Source: DASQHW01 sp038209365
Lineage (GTDB): Bacteria; Actinomycetota; Acidimicrobiia; IMCC26256; PALSA-610
NCBI GenBank assembly: GCA_038209365.1
Contig: JBBQXS010000001.1
Coordinates: 62,001-126,000, forward strand
DNA length: 64,000 nt
Direction: 5' to 3'
The notes under the pieces are model-generated. The model saw only the letters and a list, made by a program, of their open reading frames with translations, ran no database searches and was not told the origin of the DNA. This document shows positions 40,851 through 48,447 of the stretch, in pieces (the stretch's first letter is position 1; each line of letters starts with the position of its first letter). Made by a program: the position numbers and the translations under genes.

Positions 40851-41897
40851 ATGCGACTGAGCCCTCTCGATGCGCAGCATCGCGCCCGCGGTGCGCGCAT
40901 GGTTCCGTTCGGGGGCTGGGAGATGCCGCTCCAGTACACCGGAGTGCTCGAGGAGCATCGCGCGTGCCGCGAGCACGGTGTGGTGTTCGACGTCTCGCAT
41001 CTCGGGACGATCGAGTGCGGCGGCGCCGACGCCTTCCCGGCGCTCCAGTGGCTCCTCACCAACGACCTCCGCAAGATCACACCGGGCCACGCGCAATACA
41101 CCCACCTCGTCGATCCCGACGATGCGCACGTCGTCGACGACATCATCGTGTGGTGGGTCGAAGACGCCCGCTTCTTCGTCATGCCGAACGCGTCGAACAC
41201 GCAGCCGATCATCGATGCCTTCTCCGAGCGCGGCGTGGCGCTGACGGACATCACGGGCACTCGGGCCATCCTCGCAGTGCAGGGACCGGAAGCACGCGCC
41301 CTGCTTGCCAAGGTCGAGCCGGAAGCAGCCGAGGTGCCCAGGTTCGCCGTGAAGCGCATCGGCGACCTCATCGTCGCGGGCACGGGGTACACCGGTGAGG
41401 ACGGCGTGGAGCTGCATGTGCCGGCCGCGGACGCGCCGAAGATGTGGGACGCGCTGTGCGATGCCGGCCTCGTACCCGCGGGACTCGGCGCGCGCGACAC
41501 GCTTCGGCTGGAAGCCGGGCTTCCGCTGCACGGTCACGAGCTCGGCCCCGGCGTCACGCCGTTGCAGGCGGGCCTCGGGTGGGTCGTCGGCTGGGAAAAG
41601 GGTGACTTCCGGGGACGGGCGGCGCTGCAGGCCGAGCGGGAGCGGGGGATCGCACGCCGGATGCGTGGGCTCCAGATCGCGGGCCGCCGACCGGCGCGGG
41701 AGGGTGCCCGCGTGCTGCGCGACGGTACCGACGTGGGCGGCGTGACGAGCGGCAACTTCTCGCCGTCGCTCGGGCACGCGATCGCGCTCGCGTTGCTGCA
41801 TCCCGAGATCGCACCGGGCGACGACGTGCAGGTCGACGTGCGGGGCCAGCGGCTCGACGCGCAGGTCGTCAAGCCGCCCTTCGTCGTCAAGCGGTGA
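40851..41897 (+). CDS. gcvT: Aminomethyltransferase (glycine cleavage T protein) or close paralogue
   Basis: A 348-residue tetrahydrofolate-dependent aminomethyltransferase. Visible are MVPFGGWEMPLQYTGVLEEH with the folate-contacting region, VVFDVSHLG (the Asp of the active site), AILAVQGPEAR, GYTGEDGVELHVP and the C-terminal GNFSPSLGHAIALALL. It takes the aminomethyl group from lipoylated GcvH, encoded 5 kb upstream in the same orientation, to give methylene-THF and ammonia. The ATG at 40851 is probably leaderless. The stop overlaps the GNAT start (GTGA). Confidence 0.93.
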   Translation: MRLSPLDAQHRARGARMVPFGGWEMPLQYTGVLEEHRACREHGVVFDVSHLGTIECGGADAFPALQWLLTNDLRKITPGHAQYTHLVDPDDAHVVDDIIVWWVEDARFFVMPNASNTQPIIDAFSERGVALTDITGTRAILAVQGPEARALLAKVEPEAAEVPRFAVKRIGDLIVAGTGYTGEDGVELHVPAADAPKMWDALCDAGLVPAGLGARDTLRLEAGLPLHGHELGPGVTPLQAGLGWVVGWEKGDFRGRAALQAERERGIARRMRGLQIAGRRPAREGARVLRDGTDVGGVTSGNFSPSLGHAIALALLHPEIAPGDDVQVDVRGQRLDAQVVKPPFVVKR

Positions 41898-42337
41898 GCG
41901 GTGTGGTGACGATCCGCGACGCGCGAGCGGCGGATCTTCCCGAGATCCTTGCGCTGGTTCGGGAGCTGGCCGAGTACGAACGCGAGCCGGAGGCCGTCGT
42001 GCTCGAGTCGGACGAGTTTGCCCGCCACCTCTTCGGCGAGCACGCCGTCGCGCGTGCGGTCATCGCCGAGCACGAGGATGCCGTAGCGGGGTTCGCGTTG
42101 TACTTCCGGACCTTCTCGACATGGTTGGGCCGCGACGGCATCTGGCTCGAAGATTTGTTCGTTCGCCCGGCGTACCGACGGCTCGGAATCGGCGGCGCGC
42201 TGCTCGACGAGATGCGTCGCCGCACGAACGGCCGCGTCGAATGGTCGGTGCTCGACTGGAACACGCCGGCGCACGCCTTCTATCGGATGCGGGGCGCAGC
42301 GCCGCTCGAGGAGTGGACGATCTGGCGGTGGCAGTAG
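41894..42337 (+). CDS. GNAT family N-acetyltransferase
   Basis: A 147-residue acetyltransferase with the acetyl-CoA pyrophosphate loop RPAYRRLGIGGALLDE (motif A, about 94-109) and the C-terminal strand VEWSVLDWNTPAHAFYRMRG typical of the diamine acetyltransferase (SSAT-like) branch. Substrate unknown; polyamines or amino acids are plausible. It starts at a GTG overlapping the gcvT stop and is the second gene of that unit. Confidence 0.88.
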   Translation: MSGVVTIRDARAADLPEILALVRELAEYEREPEAVVLESDEFARHLFGEHAVARAVIAEHEDAVAGFALYFRTFSTWLGRDGIWLEDLFVRPAYRRLGIGGALLDEMRRRTNGRVEWSVLDWNTPAHAFYRMRGAAPLEEWTIWRWQ

Positions 42338-42340
42338 CGT
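42335..42340 (+). promoter_or_regulatory. -10 element of the thioesterase gene, leaderless start
   Basis: TAGCGT is followed by 7 bases and the GTG at 42348. The first three bases are the stop codon of the GNAT gene. Confidence 0.45.
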
Positions 42341-42347
42341 CCGACAG

Positions 42348-42812
42348 GTGACCGATCGCGCCGCAGATTTCGCGCCACTTCCTCCCGAGCGCTACGCCCG
42401 CTGGTCGAGCTTCGGAACATGGGAGACGGTGTGGTTCCCGCAGTTCCTCGGAATCGAGGTCGAGGAGCTGCGCACGGATTACGCACGGATGCGCCTCGCG
42501 TACCGGCCCGAGTTCCGCCAGCCCGCGGGCGTCATGCACGGCGGCGTGCTCGCGTCGATGGTCGACACGGTCGTCGTCCCGGCGATCGGGAGCGGCTACC
42601 ACGAGCCGCGCCAGTTGTTCACGATTGACCTCGCGCTGCGCTTCCTCGCGCCGCTCGTCGAGGAGGACGTCATCGCCGAAGGCTGGGTCGTGCAACGCGG
42701 CCGCTCGATCGTGTTCTGCGACGCAGAAGTCCGCGGCGCACGATCCGACACCGTCGCGGCCAGCGCCACGCTCGTCTACAAGGTGTCGTCGAGGCCGCTC
42801 GTGATGCCATGA
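42348..42812 (+). CDS. PaaI-type hotdog thioesterase
   Basis: A 154-residue hotdog-fold protein. The PaaI signature is seen as RQPAGVMHGGVLASMVDTVV (HGG-x-x-x-x-x-x-D), and the last strand reads SATLVYKVSSRP. Such enzymes hydrolyse acyl- or aryl-CoA thioesters. The residues before the domain (ARWSSFGTWETVWFPQFLGI) are slightly longer than average. The likely leaderless GTG start sits 10 bases after the GNAT stop. Confidence 0.9.
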   Translation: MTDRAADFAPLPPERYARWSSFGTWETVWFPQFLGIEVEELRTDYARMRLAYRPEFRQPAGVMHGGVLASMVDTVVVPAIGSGYHEPRQLFTIDLALRFLAPLVEEDVIAEGWVVQRGRSIVFCDAEVRGARSDTVAASATLVYKVSSRPLVMP

Positions 42813-42833
42813 GTTTCATGTCGCGCGCGAGGC

Positions 42834-42863
42834 TTGACATGTGACTAATTGGTCACCTATCCT
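42834..42863 (+). promoter_or_regulatory. Promoter with operator in the spacer, ArsR-SRPBCC gene
   Basis: A consensus -35 TTGACA (42834-42839) and -10 TATCCT (42858-42863) are 18 bases apart. The spacer holds the 16-base palindrome GTGACTAATTGGTCAC (42841-42856, one mismatched pair). The GTG start codon lies 7 bases after the -10, so the message should be leaderless. An ArsR-type product commonly represses its own gene from such a site, so autorepression is expected. Confidence 0.75.
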
Positions 42864-42869
42864 GCCGGT

Positions 42870-43622
42870 GTGGACGCAGTATTCAGGGCCCTCGCCGATC
42901 CCACGCGGCGGAGCCTGCTCGACGAGCTCTTCCGCCAGGACGGCCAGACGTTGCACGCACTCGAGGAACGCTTGCCGATGACGCGCTTCGGCGTGATGAA
43001 GCATCTCAAGCAGCTCGAGGAGGCGGGCCTCGTGGTCACCAAACGGCGGGGCCGCGAGAAGCTCCACTTCCTGAACCCGGTCCCGATCCGCCTGGTCCAC
43101 GACCGGTGGGTGAGCAAGTACGCCGAGCCCTGGACGGCTGCGCTGAGCGGCCTCAAGCACAGACTGGAGCAACCAATGGAGAAGGTGTTCGAGATCTACA
43201 TCCGCACGACGCCGGAACGCCTCTGGCAGGCGATCACCGACCCCGAGATCCGCAGCAAGTACAACTTCGGGGCCCGGGTCGAATCGGATTGGACGCCGGG
43301 ATCGCACTACGAGATGGGCCAGCCCGAGGCCGGCGTGCTGCTCGGCGAGGGCGAGAACCTCGAGGTCGACCCGCCCCGCCGGCTCGTCCAGAGCGCGCAG
43401 ATGCTCTGGAGCGACGACGTGAAGCGCGAAGGAACCACGAGGATCACGTGGGAGATCGAACCGATCGGCGACTCCTGCCGCTTGACCGTCACCCACGACC
43501 AGCTGCGCGAAGGCGCGAACCCCGAGCTCTACGGTGGCTGGCCGATGATTCTTTCCGGCTTGAAGACGTGGCTCGAAACCGGCGAGCTGCTCACCACTCC
43601 GGGGTCGCTGATGTACACCTGA
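42870..43622 (+). CDS. ArsR-type HTH fused to SRPBCC (AHSA1) domain
   Basis: A 250-residue fusion. Residues 1-95 form an ArsR-family winged HTH (VFRALADPTRRSLLDEL, LPMTRFGVMKHLKQLEEAGL), without the cysteines of metal sensors. Residues 105-245 form an AHSA1/START-like SRPBCC domain (VFEIYIRTTPERLWQAITDP, LTVTHDQLREG), a fold that binds hydrophobic ligands. The usual arrangement is two adjacent genes, ArsR then SRPBCC; here they are one chain. The GTG at 42870 is fixed by the leaderless promoter; a TTG at 42849 lies inside the operator and is unlikely to be used. It ends in a 12-bp hairpin. Confidence 0.9.
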   Translation: MDAVFRALADPTRRSLLDELFRQDGQTLHALEERLPMTRFGVMKHLKQLEEAGLVVTKRRGREKLHFLNPVPIRLVHDRWVSKYAEPWTAALSGLKHRLEQPMEKVFEIYIRTTPERLWQAITDPEIRSKYNFGARVESDWTPGSHYEMGQPEAGVLLGEGENLEVDPPRRLVQSAQMLWSDDVKREGTTRITWEIEPIGDSCRLTVTHDQLREGANPELYGGWPMILSGLKTWLETGELLTTPGSLMYT

Positions 43623-43625
43623 GCA

Positions 43626-43659
43626 CGGCGTGCTCCCTGCTCATGCGGGGAGCACGCCG
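43626..43659. terminator. Bidirectional terminator, 12-bp perfect stem
   Basis: CGGCGTGCTCCC (43626-43637) and GGGAGCACGCCG (43648-43659) are perfect inverted arms with a 10-base loop. It begins 4 bases after the ArsR-SRPBCC stop and covers the last codons of the convergent PhyH gene, so it can serve both. Confidence 0.65.
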
Positions 43660-44501
43660 GTCGGAGCGAGCTTGCGGATCTCGTCGGGAACCGGCGGCGG
43701 GGGAGCGGGCATGCTGCCGTCCGGCCGGGGCCAGATGATCGGCGTGCATGCGCCGCGGATGGCCGCGCCGACGGCGATGCCGTCCCGGTCGACCGACATG
43801 TGGAACAGCTTGGAACCGCGGGTGCAGCCGTCGGCGAACATGATCACCGTGTGCACGGCGCGGTCGATGTCGGTCGTGTTGGGCCTCGCCATGTGCACGG
43901 TGAGCCCGGCGTGGAACGCGACCCCGCCGCGGGGCACCTCGACGAAGACGGGCTCGATGCCCGCGACCTCGGGGGCGTCGAGCAGGGCCTGTGCGTCCTC
44001 GGCCTGAAAGATGTTCTGGAACCGGTGCAGTCCGGTGCGGTGCGAGCCGGGCAGGTAACCCATCGCGCCGCTCGCGAACGTCGAGCCGTGCATCGGGATC
44101 CACGCGGTGATCGTGTTGCTCTGGGCGATCGGCCAATACGGCTGGTCCTGATGCGGATCGGTGCCTCTCCCGCCGGCTCGCTTGAACAACGCCTGATCGT
44201 GCCAGAGGCGCACCGCGTGCGCCCCGAGTAATTCTGCGGCGGCTTGCCCGACGCGCGGGTGGAAGGTGAGCATCCGGAGCTCGGGGTGATCCTCCCAGAG
44301 GTTCTGGCACTGCTGGAACGACTGCTCGTAGAGGCTCCGTTCGTGCAGTGCTCGCTGATCGCCGTCCGAACGCGCGTGCACCGCGGCGGTGACCAGCGGC
44401 GCGAAGTGGTCGAGCTCGTGGGCGGCGAGCAGGCTCTCGACGACGACGAAGCCGTCGCGGTCGAACGCGGCGATCTGGGCGGGGGAGACGAGCGCCGTCA
44501 C
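43641..44501 (-). CDS. Phytanoyl-CoA dioxygenase (PhyH) family protein
   Basis: A 286-residue Fe(II)/2-oxoglutarate dioxygenase. The iron ligands are H117 and D119 (TDPHQDQPYWP) and the distal H203 (FHAGLTVHMARPN), with R214 as the likely 2-oxoglutarate anchor. It starts DRDGFVVVESLLAAHEL, as the family does. It is the last gene of a coupled operon (NTF2-like, amidohydrolase, alpha/beta hydrolase, PhyH); its GTG overlaps the hydrolase stop (GTGA). Hydroxylation of a non-CoA small molecule is as likely as of a CoA ester. Confidence 0.88.
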   Translation of the reverse strand: MTALVSPAQIAAFDRDGFVVVESLLAAHELDHFAPLVTAAVHARSDGDQRALHERSLYEQSFQQCQNLWEDHPELRMLTFHPRVGQAAAELLGAHAVRLWHDQALFKRAGGRGTDPHQDQPYWPIAQSNTITAWIPMHGSTFASGAMGYLPGSHRTGLHRFQNIFQAEDAQALLDAPEVAGIEPVFVEVPRGGVAFHAGLTVHMARPNTTDIDRAVHTVIMFADGCTRGSKLFHMSVDRDGIAVGAAIRGACTPIIWPRPDGSMPAPPPPVPDEIRKLAPTGVLPA

Positions 44502-45304
44502 GGCACCTTCTCGAGGAATCGCAACAGGGCGTCGTTGTACTCGTCCGGTCGCTCGAAGTACGGCGAGTGCCCCGCGTCGGGGATCTCGACCAGCGTGGCG
44601 TTCGTGAGCCGGGCCGCGTTGTCGGCGACCAGCGGGGCCGGGAAGAGCTGATCCGCGGAGCCCGTGATCATCAGGATCGGGATGCCGAGCGCATCGAGGT
44701 CGGCGTGCGCAAGGCGAGTGTTCACGAGTGCGGTCACGACGTCGGCCATCGGTGGCGTGTGGAACGTGTTCAGCTGCTGATACAAGAACGCGCGCGCGGG
44801 GTCGCGCGTGACGAACGCCGGATGCAGCGCGGCGTGTGCTCCGAGGTGATCCGACGCCGCCTGCGGTTTCGTCGCGAAGTCGCGGAAGTGCGCCTCGAGC
44901 GCGTCGGTCCACAGCGCGCCGACGGTGTTCGACAGTGTGAGGGAACGCACTCGCTGCGGATCGGCCATCGTGAACGCGGTGACCCACCAGCCGCCCATCG
45001 ACTGGCCGCACAGATGGACGCGGTCGGTGCCGACGGCATCGAGCACCGTCGCGATGTCGGCGACGGCCGCCGCGGTGCCGTGCGTCCCCGTGCGATACGT
45101 CGAACGGCCGAACCCGCGGCAGTCCCAGGTGACGACCCGATATCCCGCGTCGGCGAGCACCGGCACCTGCTGGAACCATGCGGCATGCGAACCACCCGCA
45201 CCATGGGTGAGCACGATGGTCGGGGCGTCTTCCTCGCCCGTCACCTCGAAGTAGATGTCCTCACCGCCGGAATCGACGGTTGCGGTTCTCCATCGATGGG
45301 TCAT
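44498..45304 (-). CDS. Alpha/beta hydrolase
   Basis: A 268-residue alpha/beta-hydrolase fold enzyme. The oxyanion HGAGGSHAAW (34-43), nucleophile elbow GQSMGG (Ser102), acid in ITGSADQLFP and base in IPDAGHSPYFERPDEY are all present. It belongs to the meta-cleavage hydrolase / haloperoxidase-like branch. The ATG overlaps the amidohydrolase stop (ATGA), and its stop overlaps the PhyH start. Substrate unknown. Confidence 0.9.
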   Translation of the reverse strand: MTHRWRTATVDSGGEDIYFEVTGEEDAPTIVLTHGAGGSHAAWFQQVPVLADAGYRVVTWDCRGFGRSTYRTGTHGTAAAVADIATVLDAVGTDRVHLCGQSMGGWWVTAFTMADPQRVRSLTLSNTVGALWTDALEAHFRDFATKPQAASDHLGAHAALHPAFVTRDPARAFLYQQLNTFHTPPMADVVTALVNTRLAHADLDALGIPILMITGSADQLFPAPLVADNAARLTNATLVEIPDAGHSPYFERPDEYNDALLRFLEKVP

Positions 45305-46683
45305 CGGCGAGCCGCCACCGTGTTCGTGAACATGTCCGCTCCCCAGAGCGCCAGCGCGTGCTCGTAGGTGAACGCCCGGAAGTCGTCGGTGGTCACGTGT
45401 CCCCGCTCGACGAGCTCCCATGCCTCGGGGAGCACCGTGCGCGCGTCGGGTACGTCCCAGTGGCCGAGGTCCGACGCGAACATCGCGGGCAGGCGGGTGC
45501 CGTGGTAGTCGGTCGCGAACGCGAGCGCCCACATCGGGTCGTCGGCCTCACAGCCGAAGAAGCACTGACGCGCGAACGTTGCCCGGATGTCGGCGGGGGA
45601 GCGGGCACCGCTCGTCGCGAACTCGTCGAGCGTCGCGGGGTCCTCGTCGGGCTCGCTGAGCATGTGGAGCGCCTCATCCAGCTGGGCTGCCCGGGCCCGG
45701 ACCTCGTCGACGCCGTAGCGCGCGAGCAGCGCCTCGAGCTGCGCGCGGTCGAGCCGAGCCGGGTCATAACGACGGATTACGCCACTGTGACGTTTTTCGA
45801 AGTGCCCGACGAGGTCCGCGCACAGGGACGCGGCCCACGTCACGCCCCCTTCGAGGAACGCGAACCGAAGCGTCGGAAAGCGGTGCATCACGCCGCCGAG
45901 GAACAGCGTGCGGCAGAGTGCCTCGCCGGCCGCCGCGAACGATCCGAGATGGTTGGCGACGTAGCTCGTCGGGGAGACGCGGCTGCCCCAGCCCATACCC
46001 GTCGAGTGGAAGGTCGGCGTGACGTCGTGGTCGACGAAGCGTTGCCAGAGCGCGTCATAGTCGTACGCGCTGTCGAGGCCGAGCGCGTCGACCCAGCGCG
46101 CGCCGCGCGGCACGTTGTCGCCGGGGAGCGGCCGCTGGACGAGGCCGGTGCACATCACCGCGCGCAGCCCGAGATCTTGCACCGCGTGGTCGAGCACGGC
46201 GATCGCTTCGTCCGGCGTGTAGGTCGGCACGATGGCGACCGGTTCCAGACGATCGCGATGCGGCGCGTACGCCTGTGCGTAATAGGTGTTGAACGCGCGG
46301 GCCGCCGCGACCCGCAGCTCGCCGTCGTCGAGGCCCATCACGGTGAGACCGTACGTGGGATAGCAGATCGCGACATCGATGCCGAGCTCGTCGAGTCGCT
46401 CGTACAGCAACGCGGGAAACATCGCGGTGCCGCGGTCGAGTGTCTGCTCGGTCGGCAGGCCCCACCACGGCATACGCGGGGAACCCAGCGCGCGCATCGC
46501 GTCGACGTCGAAATTGCGGAGGTGCGCCGCACCGTGCTCGAGCACGTTCCATGCGTCGACGACCGCCGGACCGCCTTCGTCGCACAGCAAGTCTCGGAAC
46601 CACGGCAGGTACTCGATGCCGTGACCGTCGGCGTCGATGACCGGGTGACCGAGCTCGTCGTGGATCTCGGCGGCGGTCGGCAC
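45301..46683 (-). CDS. Amidohydrolase-2 family metal-dependent hydrolase
   Basis: A 460-residue TIM-barrel hydrolase of the ACMSD/amidohydrolase-2 type. The N-terminal metal motif is DADGHGIEYLPWF (a D-x-DGH variant of HxH); the middle barrel has ICYPTYGLTVMGLDDGEL, VPTYTPDEAIAVLDHA and TFHSTGMGWGSR, and the C-terminal FASDLGHWD carries the late Asp and His. Such proteins perform decarboxylation or hydrolysis in aromatic and cyclic-compound catabolism. I start it at the GTG at 46683, 11 bases after the NTF2-like stop. It is coupled downstream to the alpha/beta hydrolase. Confidence 0.87.
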   Translation of the reverse strand: MPTAAEIHDELGHPVIDADGHGIEYLPWFRDLLCDEGGPAVVDAWNVLEHGAAHLRNFDVDAMRALGSPRMPWWGLPTEQTLDRGTAMFPALLYERLDELGIDVAICYPTYGLTVMGLDDGELRVAAARAFNTYYAQAYAPHRDRLEPVAIVPTYTPDEAIAVLDHAVQDLGLRAVMCTGLVQRPLPGDNVPRGARWVDALGLDSAYDYDALWQRFVDHDVTPTFHSTGMGWGSRVSPTSYVANHLGSFAAAGEALCRTLFLGGVMHRFPTLRFAFLEGGVTWAASLCADLVGHFEKRHSGVIRRYDPARLDRAQLEALLARYGVDEVRARAAQLDEALHMLSEPDEDPATLDEFATSGARSPADIRATFARQCFFGCEADDPMWALAFATDYHGTRLPAMFASDLGHWDVPDARTVLPEAWELVERGHVTTDDFRAFTYEHALALWGADMFTNTVAARR

Positions 46684-46694
46684 GACTCGACCCC

Positions 46695-47192
46695 TCAACC
46701 CGCGGGAAGCTCGCTGCGGCCGCCGGTTGCCCACCAGCTCGCGGTCAGGCGCAGCCCCTCGACCGGCGCGCGCGGCTGGATCTCCTCGAACACGCGCTTG
46801 TAGCCCGTCCGTCGGATGCGCCACGTGCCGTCATGCTTGGTGTACTCGTCCTCATAGAACGAGCAACCGCGAATCGTGAGCTCGAAATCGGTCATCACCA
46901 CGACGTCGTCGAGCGCCCATACACCCGTCGCCGTCTCGGAGCCGGCGAGGTCGATCTCGGGATGATGCATCTTGTGGCTCGAATGGAACGTCTCGGCGCC
47001 CATCGAGCGGCGCAGGAAGTCGACAATCGCCTCCTGTCCCTCGAACGAGTAGCCGCCGCCGCTGTAGGCCGCCACCGCGTCCGACGTGAAGCACGAGGCG
47101 ATCTCGTCCCACAGCTTCAGATCGAGGCAACGGGCGTATCGGTACTTCAGCCGCTTGATCAGCTCGATCTCGACGAGGTCCTCGGGGGTCAT
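46695..47192 (-). CDS. NTF2-like (SnoaL-type) protein
   Basis: A 165-residue protein with the cone-shaped NTF2/SnoaL fold, seen as EIELIKRLKYRYARCLDLKL then WDEIASCFTSDAVAAY and WRIRRTGYKRVFEE. Family members include ring-hydroxylating dioxygenase beta subunits, ketosteroid isomerase and many small-molecule-binding enzymes. Here it heads the four-gene catabolic operon. I use the ATG at 47192; codons upstream (47246) extend into non-domain sequence. A large inverted repeat lies about 50 bases upstream. Confidence 0.85.
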   Translation of the reverse strand: MTPEDLVEIELIKRLKYRYARCLDLKLWDEIASCFTSDAVAAYSGGGYSFEGQEAIVDFLRRSMGAETFHSSHKMHHPEIDLAGSETATGVWALDDVVVMTDFELTIRGCSFYEDEYTKHDGTWRIRRTGYKRVFEEIQPRAPVEGLRLTASWWATGGRSELPAG

Positions 47193-47241
47193 GCGGGGGA
47201 GGCTCCCGCCCGGGACCGGCAATGCGCAAGTTGACATAACC

Positions 47242-47298
47242 GGCATTATCGGCGGTACGGGGGAGGAGCTTCGGCTTCCGCCGGCCGCCGATAATGCC
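47242..47298. repeat. 14-bp perfect inverted repeat upstream of the NTF2-like gene
   Basis: GGCATTATCGGCGG (47242-47255) and CCGCCGATAATGCC (47285-47298) are perfect inverted arms with a 29-base loop that contains a smaller GGAG/CTTCC stem. It sits between the end of the zinc-finger gene (47412) and the start of the NTF2-like gene, both on the minus strand. It may terminate the first gene, or act as an attenuator or operator for the second. No second copy was noticed in the window. Confidence 0.6.
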
Positions 47299-47411
47299 CA
47301 CGTCTCTCTCGGGGTCCCGTGTGGCTGTTGGTGCCCCCTGCGGGTCTTCTCACGGGCTGTGCTGCGGATGACTGCCAGGTTGCCACCGTGCCAGGCGCAA
47401 ATTTCGTCGCA

Positions 47412-47744
47412 CTACGCGGTTGCGGGCGTTGCAGGCGTCCCGATGCACTCGTGCGTGGCTTCGAGCAGGACGTCCAATGCCTCTTGCTCGTCGAAATCCG
47501 CCTTGGCGAGGTCACGCTCGACATCCTCGACCACGCACGCGAGCACGAAGAGCCGGTCGCGTATCGTTTCGAGCTCGCCGCGAGTAACGACCAGTTCGTG
47601 CTCGCCCAGTCCCAGCTCGGCCGACCGTCGGCGCGCCTCGTAGTCGCGTTGTTTGCACGAGGGCTTGCAGTACAAGCGGGGCCGCCCCGGTCCGCCGCGC
47701 ACCGAAAACCTGCGACCGCACCACACACAGCGCTGTTTCGTCAC
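47412..47744 (-). CDS. Small treble-clef zinc-finger protein
   Basis: A 110-residue protein whose N-terminus is a zinc-binding knuckle pair (RCVWCGRRF ... RLYCKPSCKQRDYEARRR), followed by an amphipathic helical region (ETIRDRLFVLACVVEDVERD). This type occurs as uncharacterised actinobacterial proteins thought to bind nucleic acid. I start at the GTG at 47744: TACTAT lies 7 bases upstream, and the codon is part of the palindrome CGTCACTGTGACG. The longer reading to 47804 would overlap the start of the divergent methyltransferase. Function unknown. Confidence 0.6.
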   Translation of the reverse strand: MTKQRCVWCGRRFSVRGGPGRPRLYCKPSCKQRDYEARRRSAELGLGEHELVVTRGELETIRDRLFVLACVVEDVERDLAKADFDEQEALDVLLEATHECIGTPATPATA

Positions 47745-47751
47745 AGTGACG

Positions 47752-47757
47752 ATAGTA
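47752..47757 (-). promoter_or_regulatory. -10 element of the zinc-finger gene, leaderless start with palindrome
   Basis: TACTAT on the minus strand is followed by 7 bases and the GTG at 47744. The palindrome CGTCACTGTGACG spans the start codon and could be an operator at the +1 position. Confidence 0.5.
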
Positions 47758-47802
47758 TCGGGCGTGGGCCGGCGATCACCGCGTCCCGTACCGTAGGTAC
47801 TC

Positions 47803-48447
47803 ATGACTCGGGGACATCCGTTGCAGCCGCAATGGGGTGGCGGTTCGCACGCGGAGCGCTTCGCGCGGATCCGGGCCTATGTCGAGGGAAGGTCGGTGCT
47901 CGACATCGGTGCCGGTTCGGGAGTCAACCGTCCGGACTGGATGCACGCGATGATCGCGGGTGTGGCGGCGGAGACCGTCGGCATCGAGCTCGAGGACCAG
48001 CTCGCGTCACGTGCTCGAGCGAAAGGGTTCTCGGTCGTCACCGGTGACGCGGAGCACATGGACCTTGGTCGTCACTTCGATGTCATCTTCGCGGGCGAGG
48101 TGATCGAGCACCTTTCGTGTCCCGGCGCGTTTCTCGACGCCGCGCGCCGGCATCTGGCGCCGAACGGCATCGTTGTCCTCACGACTCCGAACGCGTTCGC
48201 GGTCTCGAACTTCGTGTACCGCATCGGCGGCCGACCTCGCGTCAACGCGGGACATACCTGCTGGTTCGACGAGGTGACACTGCGACAGCTGTTGCATCGC
48301 CACGGCTTCGAGGCCACCGAGATGGCGTTCGTTCCGCATCGCACGCGCGGACGCGCTCGTGCCGTCGTTGCCTCGGCGGTGCGGACGATGTTGCCGAGTC
48401 ACCTCGCGCACAACACGCTGCTCGTCGTCGCCCAGCACCTCGCGTGA
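47803..48447 (+). CDS. Class I SAM-dependent methyltransferase
   Basis: A 214-residue methyltransferase. The SAM-binding motif I reads SVLDIGAGSGVN (about 30-41), motif II VIFAGEVIEHLSCPGAFLDA and motif III APNGIVVLTTPNAF, the pattern of the UbiG/CmoA-like Methyltransf_11/23 group. The C-terminal part (RVNAGHTCWFDEVTLRQLL) resembles methyltransferases next to glycan genes. Substrate unknown. It is divergent from the zinc-finger gene and followed by a strong hairpin. Confidence 0.87.
   Translation: MTRGHPLQPQWGGGSHAERFARIRAYVEGRSVLDIGAGSGVNRPDWMHAMIAGVAAETVGIELEDQLASRARAKGFSVVTGDAEHMDLGRHFDVIFAGEVIEHLSCPGAFLDAARRHLAPNGIVVLTTPNAFAVSNFVYRIGGRPRVNAGHTCWFDEVTLRQLLHRHGFEATEMAFVPHRTRGRARAVVASAVRTMLPSHLAHNTLLVVAQHLA

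Noticed and set aside
42849..42870. TTG start for the ArsR-SRPBCC gene
   Set aside because: It lies inside the operator between -35 and -10 and would be upstream of the transcription start; the GTG at 42870 fits better.
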